Part shown: piece after piece, positions 13,301-25,215 of the stretch
Numbering within the stretch: position 1 is the first letter of the stretch
Layout of the letters: the number at the start of each line of letters is the position of its first letter
The notes under the pieces: model-generated
What the model saw: only the letters and a program-made list of their open reading frames with translations
The model's database searches: none
Told to the model about the DNA's origin: nothing
Source of the DNA: Purshia tridentata
Taxonomy: Eukaryota; Streptophyta; Magnoliopsida; Rosales; Rosaceae
Length of the DNA: 64,000 nt
NCBI GenBank assembly: GCA_003254885.1
Contig: QANT01004876.1
Span: forward strand, 1-64,000
Direction: 5' to 3'
Made by a program: the position numbers and the translations under genes

Positions 13301-14170
13301 TGCGCATGCAGCGCATGAATCACGAAAAAAAAACCGTATGAAACACGAGTATTCGTAATTAAAGGGCTTAATAGGTTGTCAAGTTTGAATAAGATTTAGT
13401 GTATATATATTCGTAGAACATCAAATATACGCGATAATTTATTAAACGTAGATTTATTATAAATTAATATTAATTTATGTACGTACTGTACCTATCTGAA
13501 TAATACCTAGTCCAATTAATTAATGAATAAAATGAAAATCCAAGGACATGACAGATGCAAATACGCAATGAATTCTTTGTGTCATTGTCTATATGGTTGG
13601 CGTAAGCATGATAATAATGATGGGTATACACATTATTCTCGTAATAACATTAAAATCACAATTTTACGGCTTCGACTAATTACTTTCTAATTATCATGAA
13701 CAAACATTCACGAAAAAGAGGACACATGAAAAGCATGTGATTATTTGTGGACGAAAATATTAACGGATTTAATGAAAGCGGTCCATTGAAATTTTTTTAA
13801 AATTAAAATGACAAATTGGTTTAATTTTTAAGCAAACAAGTTTATAATACATGTAGATGACTTATAAAAAAACTTTTTTATTATTATATAGGATCAAATT
13901 GCCTTCTTTTTTGGCGCAAGAAACATTAATTTTTCTTGAATTGGGCCCTAGCCGACGTTATTGACCTTTAATGGGCTGGGCTTGTAAAAGCCTTGGAAAT
14001 AGGCGGGCAAAACCGTAACAGACAAAACAAATTATAATCAAAGCCGTCTGTATAACGAATGAGAACCGTCTGATCCGGGACACTGAAACGCAACAGAACT
14101 GTCCCATCAAAACGACAATCGACCAAGGCAGAAAACGCGCAAATTGAAAGCCAAACGACATATCGGTAAA
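10376..14170. other. Intergenic region between ELO and RING genes
   Basis: About 3.8 kb including the ELO promoter (10289 upward) and the RING-gene promoter (up to about 14170). AT-rich, with only short chance reading frames. No RNA gene, transposon ends or repeat array seen. Confidence 0.5.
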
Positions 14171-14326
14171 ACCTGGAATCTTCCGCGGAGAAGGACAACT
14201 ACAACAGAGTTTCTCGGTTGCCTCCTAATTAATAGTAGGAGACTTTTTTTTCGAGAAGCTACGTTGGCTTTTAGATGTTCTCTCTTTCTCGCTAACAAGT
14301 ACCAATCAAATTTTCCAAACAAACAG

Positions 14327-14966
14327 GTAATTCTTTAATTTAGTTTCAAATAAACTATATTCATTGATTGTTCTCTCCCCTTTATTAAATTTTTTTTTCT
14401 TTTCGGTTTGATTGTGTGGTTCATTCATGATTCAGGATTAGAAACTTGTAGATATTCTGTGTTTTGCTGTAATATGTTGAATAAATTTGCTTATTTTTTT
14501 CTGATCTGTGTGTTATCTGGATTAATCCTTTGATCTGCGTGTTAAATTTTGTGGTTTTGGTTTATTGGGTCGGTTTATCTGATCTAATTATTTGTTCCAG
14601 ATTTAGGAATGGTTATTTGATGTAAATTCTTTCTGGGAGATCTCGTCTTGTTCACTGATTTAGTTTATAATTTTCATAAATTTCAATGTAAATTGTTGAT
14701 ATTTGGTATGTTCCTCCAAATTTTTTTTTGGTTTTGGAAATTGAATGTTTGATGTGTTTTATTTTATGCTTATGTAGTTTTTTTTTTTTTTTTTTTGGTT
14801 NTATTTTATGCTTATGTAGTTTTTTTTTTTTTTTAGGATAGTTTGAGCTATTCTATAAACAATCTGAATATGTCGTGTATTTGGATCTATTTTCACGCGG
14901 TAGTAATGATTGATTTCATATCTATTATTCGTACAAAAAATGATGGATTTCAACTCTAATTTACAG
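14327..14966 (+). other. Intron in the 5'UTR of the RING gene
   Basis: Donor AAACAG/GTAATT at 14326/14327 and acceptor TTTACAG at 14966 bound a 640-base intron 27 bases upstream of the start codon. The sequence before it (about 14170-14326) would be the first, non-coding exon. The intron contains the assembly N at 14801 flanked by a repeated TATTTTATGCTTATGTAG, so its true length is uncertain. Leader introns of this kind are common in plant RMA genes and often raise expression. Confidence 0.6.
14759..14836. other. Assembly join: N at 14801 with duplicated flanks
   Basis: TATTTTATGCTTATGTAG followed by a T-run occurs directly before the N (from about 14760) and again directly after it (from 14802). 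This looks like two contig ends that overlap but were joined with an N instead of being merged, so one copy is probably false. Confidence 0.75.
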
Positions 14967-14993
14967 GCATTTGCACTTTGAAGCTTTGTGGGT

Positions 14994-15671
14994 ATGGCAA
15001 GTGATTTTGGGGAATCAACAAACGTGCCACCCCAAAGCCCGTCTTGCTCGGGTAATAATGCTAATGATGCAGGGGACTTTGAATGCAATATTTGCTTCGA
15101 TTTAGCCCAAGACCCAATTATAACCCTTTGTGGCCACTTGTTCTGCTGGCCTTGTCTATACAGATGGCTCCACCATCACTCACATTCTCATGAATGCCCA
15201 GTTTGCAAGGCCCTTGTACAGGAGGATAAGTTGGTTCCTCTTTATGGTAGGGGTAAAACGCAAACTGATCCAAGATCAAAGTCATATCCGGGTATCAATA
15301 TTCCCAATCGCCCGGCTGGGCAGAGGCCTGAAACTGCCCCACCCCGAGAGACCAATCACTTTGCTAACTCTGGCTTTGGATTCATGGGGGGATTTGTACC
15401 AATGGCAACTGCTAGGTTTGGTAACTTCACATTGGCCACTGCATTTGGTGGTCTGATACCGTCTTTGCTTAATATTCATTATCATGGGTTCCCGGATGCT
15501 ACTGTGTATGGAACTACTTCTGGTTTTCCTTACGGGTTCAGTTCATTCCACGGTGGCCATGCGCACGGGTTCCCCCAGCCGGTGACTCAAAGGCAGCAGG
15601 TTGATAATGTTTTGAAGAATCTTCTCATGTTAATTGGTGTCTTTGTGATCCTTGCACTGATTTTGTGGTAA
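14994..15671 (+). CDS. RMA-type RING E3 ubiquitin ligase, membrane anchored
   Basis: Predicted ER-membrane ubiquitin ligase of the RMA/RNF5/RNF185 group, which ubiquitinates membrane proteins for degradation. 225 aa, one coding exon. The start is the ATG at 14994; the in-frame codon two positions before it is GTG. The C3HC4 RING spans residues 31-71: Cys31, Cys34, Cys46, His48, Cys51, Cys54, Cys68, Cys71. It follows an Asn/Ser-rich N-terminus and precedes the typical RMA phrase KLVPLYGRGK. The middle is Gly/Phe/His-rich and low in complexity. The last 20 residues (about 206-225, NLLMLIGVFVILALILW) form a tail anchor that ends the protein. From memory the closest Arabidopsis gene is At2g23780, next to a paralogue of the MCU gene above, which agrees with the neighbourhood here. 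Confidence 0.92.
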   Translation: MASDFGESTNVPPQSPSCSGNNANDAGDFECNICFDLAQDPIITLCGHLFCWPCLYRWLHHHSHSHECPVCKALVQEDKLVPLYGRGKTQTDPRSKSYPGINIPNRPAGQRPETAPPRETNHFANSGFGFMGGFVPMATARFGNFTLATAFGGLIPSLLNIHYHGFPDATVYGTTSGFPYGFSSFHGGHAHGFPQPVTQRQQVDNVLKNLLMLIGVFVILALILW

Positions 15672-18600
15672 ATTGATTCGCCATTTTCAAGTTTCAAACC
15701 AAAATGGTTGTTTAGTGTTACTGCCTTTATATGTGTAAATACATTAGCTGCACTTCTTCTTATATTTTCTGCTTGAGAATGTTGCCCAACTGGCACTTTT
15801 GGTCAATTCTGTTAACTGCTATATAGTCTGGAACATGCAAACTTTCATAATAAATGGCTTGCACTCTCTCTCTCTCTCATCATCTCAAGTGAATTTGATT
15901 TTTGTGGGATTTTTTTACGTAAAAATTAGTTATGTAGGACAGTAGGTAGGAGTGTACATGTTCTGTACCATGTGCACGGAAGCAGTAATTAGGCGTATTT
16001 CTTAGCTTATTGTTTATGAGTTCAGAATTAGCTGCTGAGTGAGAATCAGGGCTGTTATGCAGTGGAACTGGAAAAACATGGGTTTGTTTTGCCGTTGAGG
16101 GTTCATTTGGTTTTGCTGAAGCACGACCCTTATCAATTGATTTAATATTGTGATCCATCTATTGACCCCTGCCTGTTTCAATATGGTGATGGGAATCTAG
16201 TGTTTTGCTGAAGTTGATGGCAGAAGGAGTTAAATTGGAAGAACGAGTTACATTGTTCTTTCAAGTCGTTTGTGTTTATGCTTCTGAACTCACACAGTAA
16301 TGATATGAAGGCCTAGCATTGTTTAAATGTTCCCTCAATAAAGAAGTTGGTAAATTAGGAGTTGTTCTTGTTTATGCCACAAGAACAAAATTCCTTTTGT
16401 TCTATGTGTCTTTGGTCTTACCCTCTACTACAAAGACATCTAGTAAGAAGTAAAAGAGAATAAACCTCTTCAAAACAATGTTGTCTTGTTATTAACTTTC
16501 TATAGAATATGAGTTGCCTTGGAAAGTTCTGTCCTTACGTAGAGGTACAAGCAATGTTAATTATTCCTTTGCTTTAAACTAAATTGAATTATGCGAGAAC
16601 TACTTTGCTTGGCTATCACAATGCAAAAATCACAAAAATCTGTAATAATTTTTCTTTTAGGCAAACATCTGCTTTGTCCATTTCTAAATGAAGGTGCTCT
16701 ATTCTTGCATAGAAACTCACCTAGTCCATACAAGACTGGTTGGTCTCGCATCATTTTCAGTTCAATTGGATATGTAGGTGAAATGGCTTTTATTGTGTTG
16801 CACTGTTGCCGATGATGGAGGAAAGGAAAAACTCTCTCAATTATTGGCTAACAAGAAGTCATGAAAAATTAAAAAGAGGAAATAGAAGCAAAGCAAGCAT
16901 ATATTGGATGCTCTGGTATTTGGAAACTGTATGAAAAAGGTTCATGTGGTGGTAACCAACTGTGGTTGTAAGCATCATCATCTTCTTCCTGTCATTTAGC
17001 AATTATCAGTAGAATATGAAGACAACGACAGGGCACAGAGTGATCTTCCTATCCCTTATTATACCCCTTTTGATCTGGCACCAAGAAGCATATCATATTA
17101 TTAATCTTGGCTGGCCCATTATTGTATATGTATAACAGTATATGTATCTGCATATGTGCACAGGTGGGTTCAGTGTTACTTCAACTACAAACTTGGGTAC
17201 TTTTAAGTGTTGACTTAATATTATATAAACGAAAAAACGTGTTAGATATAAATCATATAATAGTTCAATAAATTCCAAAGTTCTTTGTTAAAAAATTGCA
17301 AGGTTGCCAAAACTTAACCGAGACAATTTTAGCACAATCTTCAAAATACGTATGATTGATTTGGTTCTGTTAAAAATTTAAAAGGTGAAAGGTAAAAGCA
17401 ATGTCTTATCTTATATGTGTTGTTATTTTGTTTCCCCTTTATTTTATGAGGAGTGGTGGTCACCACCAACTTACTTTAGTTTTAGCCCTAGTTGTCTAGT
17501 TGTGAGCGATGATGGAATGGAGTATATATAGCATCAAAAGAAGAAAAAAAAAAAGGTTTATAAATATATTTCAAAAATTATAAAAATCTCCTCGAAGCAC
17601 CAGTAGCATGACATGATTAGGGGGTCATGANAAAAAAAAGGGTTTATAAATATATTTCAAAAATTATAAAAATCTCCTCGAAGCACCAGTAGCATGACAT
17701 GGATTAGGGGGTCATGATCGATTTTTTATCTTACATTTTTTTTTAACATTTAAAAATCAAAGATAAATGAGGATGAAATGAGAAATTAAGTTGGGAACTA
17801 ATTTGGGTGACTTTATTGACATTTTATTTGCCAAAAGTGTCTTTTATTCACATTTGGGTCACCTCTTCTTTTCATCAGAGTTTGAAGCTTTTTTTCTCCG
17901 ACTCTAATTAAAATTCTATTCCACTTTTTTGAAAAAGAATATGCCACTTTCGACGTGGTACCATCTTGGGTGTTCACTTGAGTGGTGAGGATTGAAAGTC
18001 TGGTATGAAACGGGTACCAGACAATCAGGCAGAGAGTCATGGTCCGAGTCTATGACTTGCTGTTTTTTTTTCCTTAGGGTTTACAGGCTTTGTATAAAGT
18101 ATAGAGAGAGTGGTGTAATTGGAAAAGTACATGCTTTGTAATTAAATAAAAGGGAAACAAATAATGTAAATTTAATTGTGCATGGCTTGCAATTGGGTAA
18201 GGGGAGGGCCCCATGAGAAAATGAATGGGCCCATTAAGACATGTATGGGGATCTCACTGGACTTGTCCTTTCATGGAAGAGAATCAAGATTAAAGTGCTG
18301 ACCCAATATCAGTAAAAAGAAGTAAACGCGTTTTCATGACGTGCACAACTACCATAGCATTTCCAGTTGCATGCATTGCTTACCCAAAACTCTTAGATCT
18401 CACGTTCGTACCACGTACATCCAATGCTACGGCTTAAAGTATTAAACTACTTCCTCTAAATTGATGATATTACTTCACCTAAATACCTACATAAGCTCAT
18501 ACTTACCATTCAATGCATTCAGTTTGGATCATAAAAATTTTTAATGTCATATGTTAATTGGCAAATAAGAACTTACTAAATATAGAAGCCCAATCGAGAA

Positions 18601-21195
18601 TTCTGCTAAAAGAAAAGTGATTATATATCATAAAGAAGCCCGATAAATATAGAAGTTAATTTAAGTCAATTAATGAATTTCAAATTCAAGTTCAAATCCT
18701 ACAAGAAAAGCGTAGAATCTAGACAAGGAGCTTGCGCATCGGGGGTTGGGCTGACTTTTGGTTGCCCCCACGATTTAGTGTCGGTGACACACAGTACAAA
18801 TTAAGAGAAGCAAAATGTGAACAATATAATTGAAAATGGTTCATCATTTAGTTAACATGTTTTATACGTAAAAGGCTTCACTGCATGTTTTGTTGAAGTA
18901 CGTAAGAATAAATGGGAAATATTAACAAAGAAAGAAAGGAATTGAAGAGTGAAATGATCGACCCTAATAATTGGAAAGTGCTTTTGTGAGTTTTCCATGT
19001 GTGCACATGCTTCAGTTTATATAAAAAGCTACCTGCAATGAAATGAAATTAATGGAAGGACAGCCTCTCCATTTTTGTTTGTTTGAGGCATGTGAGCACC
19101 ATATGCCATTCAATGATTTGGTTGAGGACCTGAGGGTTGTATAATTCAAATGGAAAAATAATTGAAGTTAATTTACTCGATGCTAGCTGAAGAGGAATTC
19201 AAAACTAAATAATAATGAATATTATTTGAGCAATATTAAGTAGAAAGAATATAATAAATATTCTAAATGTCCATTCCATTCTTAGTATTGTGTTTTGTCC
19301 TTGCCGGCAAACCGACAGACTCAAACCTGTTTAGTTTAGACCTAGCTACCTGCTGTTCCATCGAGTATATAGTAGTTTGATCGAGCTCATGTCGACTTTT
19401 ACCATAAACATATATAGTTACTAGTACTGTTAAGAATGTTGATGCAATAGGCAAAATTAAAAAGTCATACAAACATCATAGACAGTACATACTATTAACT
19501 CTTATTTTTTCTTTCTTTAGAGATCTTTAGCTGCTATTAATTCAGGTGACAAGCAAGTAATGTCATGATTAATATTGAAGATGCAAAGTTATTAAAAGGC
19601 TTTGAATATATTTCTTTGGTAAGGAGTAAGGACCTGTTTAAGCTTCATATCGAAAATGTATAATTTCAAATGAGATTTTGAATTAGTTAACTGGGGTGAA
19701 GTCGATTAATAAACAATTTCAGATGTTCAAAATTAAAGATGAGAACGACTCATGAGGACCTCTTTAATTAGCTCATTTTTGTTTTTCAAGTTTATATAGA
19801 TATTTTAACGCAAAGATGATTATATTTTCCTTTTGGGTAATCAGTAATGAATGAAAGGGTAAGAGAGATTGGGACAAAATAAAAACTTTTTAAGAGGATC
19901 ACAAGGAAAGAGATCACTAGATTTCCACTATTTTCTAGTTTGGCTCTCTTTCTATTTTAAAACTCAAACAACCAACTAATCCCTTTCAATAAATAAATGT
20001 CATAGTCCAGGTGGCACCTTTGGGTCGCGTCAGGGGGTTATGTGGCAAGTCTCTTATAATAGACTAATAGTTAAGAAATGAGCTTTCTTTTTATTTGGCC
20101 CGGATATTCTGAGCTAGTTATTATGGCTAAAGAAATATGAGGCCGTACAATAATCAATCTAACACAAATTTCGGATCTAAATTTTAGTTGGTGCCCCCAT
20201 CACTGAGACATGGATTGTCTATGTACGGCTTTACCATTAAATGTTCCCATCGAATACCGGAACAAAGACCAGACTATAGCATTCATTTCTTTTGTTTCTT
20301 TTTATTTGAAAGATGATGATATTTCGATCTCTACGAAATAGATCAGATGCGTTTGGTTTGGTGCCTACATATCTGGATGTAGTATATGTTTTATTTTCAT
20401 TTCCATCACGTACTCTTCATAATTATTCGAATCATTTATTGTTGGGAGTTGTATATATATACCCTCCTCTCCACATGATATAACGTTGTATATATAGAAG
20501 CACATACCTACACTAACTTGCTGCGGTTGGAGCTTAATTAATTTCTCCGAAGTGTATGGCTCACCTAAGCTTATATATCAGAGTTAATTTCTTAATTAAT
20601 TTGATGGGAAGTTTGCTTAAATCATCAACAAACTCCAGCTCCATGTTATGTGTCCTAGTCACTTTGCTAGTTGATATTTAAATTAGACTAATTAGAAATT
20701 TAAAAAAGAAAATAATTACCTAAAATTAAACTGAGGTTGTCAATTGTCACATGAACAATAAATTCACACATACCCTAAAATATATATGTGCATAATAAGC
20801 TATAGCAGAGAGATTAGCTGTAGCGGTCTCAATTTTGCTGGGATATTACCAAATATGTGGGTTGGCAAAATAGCAATAATTTGGTCAAAAGTCACATTAG
20901 GAAACAATTATCAAAATATTGGTGGAGAAATATATAATTAATTTGTTCAACGGTCCAACTTGGTTTTGATTTGTTTTTATTCTAAATTGTAATTACTTTG
21001 TTGTTGTTGCTGTGGGTGTGAGGCGAGACTGAGAGGCAGAAATCCACAATGGTTGTACAAGTAAAACACTCTTGACTTGGCTTCGCAGCAGCAACTCAGT
21101 TTCAACAACGTGGGTTCAAAGCCACGCACAAATGGCAGAAATACTGTCATCTCTCTTAAGACACTAACACCTCTCTCTTTCAAAACTCAACTTCA
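15672..21195. other. Intergenic region between RING and GATL genes
   Basis: About 5.5 kb with no gene I can support. It contains a CT-rich run near 15867 and the duplicated assembly join at 17631. Open frames are short and lack recognisable domains. Confidence 0.5.
17542..17720. other. Assembly join: N at 17631 with ~88-bp duplicated flanks
   Basis: The about 88 bases before the N (from an A-run, GGTTTATAAATATATTTC to GGGGGTCATGA) are repeated almost exactly after it (17632 to about 17717), with a one-base difference near CATGA(G)TTAGG. Duplicated contig ends at a poly-A run are more likely than a true tandem repeat. Confidence 0.8.
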
Positions 21196-21260
21196 ACTCT
21201 CTCCCTCTCTCACTCATCATTTCTCACATTTCCTCCAAATCTCTCCCAAAAACACACAGC
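21196..21260 (+). promoter_or_regulatory. Pyrimidine-rich leader of the GATL gene
   Basis: CTCTCTCCCTCTCTCACTC begins about 60 bases before the GATL start codon. CT-rich patches of this type are common around the start of transcription or in the leader of highly expressed plant genes. No convincing TATA box lies at a standard distance. Confidence 0.4.
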
Positions 21261-22322
21261 ATGTCTAAACCATCGCCGCCGATATTGGCGGCGCCACCAC
21301 ACCACCTCCTTGCTTTCCTTCTCGCCTTGTTTCTTGTAAACAACAGCAATGCCGCCGCCACTAGTCAACGATTCAAAGAAGCACCCAAGTTCTACAACTC
21401 CCCCAGCTGCCCCACACTCAACACCACCAACAACATCTGCTCCGACGACGCAGTCCACGTGGCAATGACCCTGGATGCCACGTACCTTCGCGGCTCAATG
21501 GCCGCCATCCTCTCCGTCCTCCAACACTCCTCCTGCCCCGAAAACGTGATCTTCCATTTCGTGGCCTCAGCCTTCTCCGCCCAATCTCTCCTCACTCTCA
21601 CGCAAACACTCGCCAATTCCTTTCCCTACTTGAAATTCCGAGTCTACCCCTTCCGCGACTCGGCCGTGTCGGGACTCATCTCCACCTCCATCCGCTCCGC
21701 CCTCGACTGCCCCCTCAACTACGCTCGCAACTACCTCGCCGACCTCCTCCCCCACTGCGTCCGCCGCACAGTCTACCTCGACTCCGACCTCGTCCTCGTC
21801 GACGACATCGCCAAGCTAGCCGCCACCCCACTGGGCCCCACCGCCGTCCTCGCCGCCCCAGAATACTGCAACGCCAACTTCACCTCCTACTTCACCCCGA
21901 CCTTCTGGTCTAACCCGACCCTGTCCCTCACCTTTGCCGGGCGCTGCGCCTGCTACTTCAACACCGGCGTCATGGTCATCGACCTCACCCGATGGAGGGC
22001 GGGCGGGTACACGGGTCGGATCGTGGAGTGGATGGAGCTCCAGAAGCGGATGCGGATCTACGAGCTCGGATCGCTCCCGCCGTTTTTACTGGTGTTCGGC
22101 GGGGAGATAGCGGCGGTGGACCACCGGTGGAACCAGCATGGGCTCGGCGGCGACAACTTCCGGGGGTTGTGCCGGGATTTGCATCCGGGGCCGGTGAGTT
22201 TGTTGCATTGGAGTGGAAAAGGGAAGCCGTGGGTGAGGCTGGATGGCAACAGGCCTTGCCCCCTGGATGCTCTGTGGGCCCCGTATGACCTGTTGCACAC
22301 ACCCTTCGCGCTTGAATCTTAG
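21261..22322 (+). CDS. GATL: GT8 galacturonosyltransferase-like protein (GATL)
   Basis: Glycosyltransferase family 8, GATL clade, implicated in pectin or xylan synthesis in the Golgi. 353 aa, intronless like other GATL genes. Residues 15-33 form a signal peptide or signal anchor. The mature part begins with [13 protein letters not shown], typical of GATL proteins, and no long stem is present, which separates GATL from GAUT. The sugar-nucleotide/Mn2+-binding DSD is at 174-176 ([12 protein letters not shown]). The GT8 C-terminal metal and substrate motif [10 protein letters not shown] is at 315-324. Conserved Cys and NTGVM lie at about 229-238. The gene is much more GC-rich than its surroundings, with C/G in most third positions, a known feature of GATL genes. 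The FYNSPSCP start leans toward the GATL4/GATL7-type branch, but I cannot settle the subgroup. Confidence 0.92.
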   Translation: MSKPSPPILAAPPHHLLAFLLALFLVNNSNAAATSQRFKEAPKFYNSPSCPTLNTTNNICSDDAVHVAMTLDATYLRGSMAAILSVLQHSSCPENVIFHFVASAFSAQSLLTLTQTLANSFPYLKFRVYPFRDSAVSGLISTSIRSALDCPLNYARNYLADLLPHCVRRTVYLDSDLVLVDDIAKLAATPLGPTAVLAAPEYCNANFTSYFTPTFWSNPTLSLTFAGRCACYFNTGVMVIDLTRWRAGGYTGRIVEWMELQKRMRIYELGSLPPFLLVFGGEIAAVDHRWNQHGLGGDNFRGLCRDLHPGPVSLLHWSGKGKPWVRLDGNRPCPLDALWAPYDLLHTPFALES

Positions 22323-23303
22323 CTGGTAGCCTAGCACTATCCCAAACAGAAACAATATTAATTATTAAATCAATCAATTTTTTCTTTTTTGGCCAAGATT
22401 AAAACAATCAATTTTTAATAAATATATTTTTGCCTTTTTGGTGGGAATTAAATTTGTAGGGGTGTTGATGAATTGATCGATTTGAGTGAGGCTTCGGGAA
22501 GATCTCTTTCTTCTCCTTCAAAAGCTGATGGTTCGATCCAGAGGTGATGCTACCTTTTTGTACACTATTATACAGCCATTAACAGACCTTAATTACGATC
22601 ATCATCATCTTTTCATTAATTTTGTGTATCTGCTCCAATTAAGAGATTAATTAGTGAATTGCATATATCGATCATTTGGTTACAGCTAGCTAATACGAAA
22701 ACAGGAATTGAATACAATTTTTATTTTTATTTTCTAATTTTTTGGGTTTTATCACTTTATGGTATATTATTGGATATATGTGATGTGATTCATTGCCAGA
22801 TTATGCTTGGTTGGTCTCTAGTTAAATTTGTTGTCAATGTTTTTTTTTTTTAATCAATTGTTTGTTGTCCCATTTTCACGAATAAAATTGAGTACAATTC
22901 CTGCATGCAAAAGAGATTTGCCACGTGGCATGATCTCCAACTTTAGCATGCAAGAAGTAGAACTGCATGTAGAACAGGAGTAAGAAAGAAAGCCTGAACA
23001 ACACTTGTTCTTGAGTTCTTGCTTTCTTTTCTTTATTCTTTTTGGTGTTGTTTTATTTTATCTTCCATTATTACTTGAATGAATTTCTTGTGCTTAATTG
23101 GCTATTGCTTTAAGGATTTGACCTTTATATATTTTCAGAAAAGACTGATCGCATTGAAGCCTTGGATTTGACTGCTCAGTGTGTACGCGGTTGATTGTAT
23201 ATTAAACGTGTTTACACCAATTGTCTGATATCATATATATCATATGCAGGCGTATTTCCCTTAAAACTAATCAAGCTTCTTAAATATAATGAGTACTATT
23301 TGA

Positions 23304-23449
23304 GACTTGATATTTGCTGAATGAAAATAGCTATATTTTTAAGGGTAAATTAGAGTGTCATCCTTAGTAGGAGCCCGACTTGATATTTGCTGAATGAAAA
23401 TAGCTATATTTTTAAGGGTAAATTAGAGTGTCATCCTTAGTAGGAGCCC
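23304..23449. repeat. Perfect 73-bp tandem duplication
   Basis: Two adjoining copies, 23304..23376 and 23377..23449, each from GACTTGATATTTGCTGAATG to GTAGGAGCCC, appear identical. This is either a very recent duplication or an assembly error; no N marks it. Confidence 0.9.
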
Positions 23450-23933
23450 AAATGTAATTAATATCTGCTGTTTCTTTTTTTAAGGCCAGATCTTTTAACT
23501 CATGACATGTCAGTATTAATTTGATATGTCAAATTTTTTGTTTTTTAAAAATGTAAATTATATATATTTAATGACAGAAATAATCTTTCTTACAGTTAAA
23601 TCAACTATTTAAATTTTGAATGGATAGGTCTCTATCTGATTTTTTAGAGTACGTACTTTTTTGCATTAGATTTTCCTCCCATTATTCTTCTGTGCTTTTC
23701 ATCTCCATTTGCTATTGTTCTTCTGTTCTTTCTTCTATATTTTCTATCGTTCTTTTGTGTTTTATGTCTCCATTTGCCATTTTTTTTGCGTTTTGGAAGA
23801 TTTACTTTTATATGAATTTATGCTTATTACTTATTTATTTTTCTATAGATTTATTTTTCTTTCTTGGATTGGATGTTTAGTTTAAAGTAACTGTATATGG
23901 TTTGTTAATTGTAAACAATATATTCGAATTGTT

Positions 23934-24228
23934 GGGTACACCTTCAAATTGTTGGGCACAAGGTGATATTGTTGGGTACATGGTGATGGGTACACTTTCA
24001 AATTGTTGGGCACAAGGTGATATTGTTGGGTACACGGTGATGGGTACACCTTCAAATTATTGGGCACAAGGTGATATTGTTGGGTACATGGTGATGGGTA
24101 CACCTTCAAATTATTGGGCACAAGGTGATATTGGATACACGATGATGGGTGCACATTCAAATTGTTAGGTACAAGGTGATGGGTACACCTTCAATTTTTA
24201 TTTTGGATACAAGGTGATGGGTACACCA
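23934..24228. repeat. 54-bp minisatellite
   Basis: Units begin GGGTACACCTTCAAATTGTT at 23934, 23988, 24042 and 24096 (exact 54-base steps). A 51-base unit follows to 24147, then shortened units at 24181 and 24219. Each unit holds two related halves, GTTGGGCACAAGGTGAT and GTTGGGTACATGGTGAT, so the 54-mer itself arose from a smaller repeat. Because 54 is a multiple of three, both strands stay open across the array (about 88-92 codons). I do not regard either frame as a gene. Confidence 0.9.
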
Positions 24229-24814
24229 AGACTAGTAATGAAATTTTTATTAATTTACTAAGATATTCCTTCAATTTAATATTTTAGATATTAATTGATA
24301 AATTGAAAAATATGGAAAAATATAAATTGATATACACTAACTGCAAATCTAATCAACCATATATGAGACCAATAGCAAATGTAAACAAAGAAATTAGTGC
24401 ATACCCTTACGGCAAGAGTTTACCCACTACCCCAACCCCTCTCCTGGTTCCAATCCTTGCCTCACTAAACCATCTAACTGATGGTTTAGGCATCCAAGAA
24501 AAAATGGGTTCAAACAAAAAGCCATAGAAATCTATGGGTTGTAGTTGTAGAATTTGATTTTTAAAAAACTCAATCAAAATTTCTTAGATAAGGGATTTTT
24601 AAAATTTTGATGGTAAGCTAATATGTAGGGATAAAGGGAAAAATAAGGAATAAAAGAAAAAATATTATAATGGTAGCTAATGTAATTAATGGTAACTCAA
24701 TTGGTAAATTCATAATGATGTGGCCTATGAATCTGATGTGGCCATTTGAATTTGATATGGCAATTTAAAATTGGACCTATCAAAAATTATATTTGCAGTC
24801 GGTATTAATCTAAA

Positions 24815-25215
24815 GAAAAATGCTTGGGTCCTCAAGCTTGAGGACCAACCTTGTCCTCAAGCCGGCCAAAAGTCATAATTTCGTCGTGTCGGTTCAAAAT
24901 CGGAACCGTTCAATTTTTAGATTACCTAATAAAAATCATCTCTACAAAAAATCAACTCAATCGGAAATCGTTTAGTTGTACAATTGTTAACGAATAAATA
25001 TAAGGTCATAGTTAAAAGACCAAACCATGTATCTATTTGTTAACAGTTATACAATTAAACGATTTCCGATTGAGTTGATTTTTTCCAGAAATGATCTTTA
25101 TTAGATGATCTAAAAATTGAACGGTTTTGATTTTGAACCAGCATGACCGAATTATGTTTTTTGGTGGGCTTGAGGACAAGGTTGGTTCTCAAGCTTGAGG
25201 ACCCAAGCATTATCC
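24815..25215. mobile_element. Foldback MITE with 9-bp target duplication (Mutator-like)
   Basis: A 401-base element whose two halves are inverted copies. The left end GAAAAATGCTTGGGTCCTC mirrors the right end (reverse complement GGATAATGCTTGGGTCCTC), and pairing continues through TTGAGGACCAACCTTGTCC and on through the arms to a centre near 25020. It is flanked by TAATCTAAA at 24806..24814 and 25216..25224. A 9-bp target duplication points to the Mutator superfamily. No transposase coding. It could fold into a hairpin of about 200 base pairs. Confidence 0.85.

Noticed and set aside
15867-15880. CT-repeat as a regulatory GAGA site
   Set aside because: It lies after the RING gene stop codon and is too short to separate from a chance microsatellite.
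23882-24168. Repeat proteins of 88-92 aa on both strands
   Set aside because: They exist only because the 54-bp minisatellite has a unit length divisible by three; no start context, homology or codon bias.
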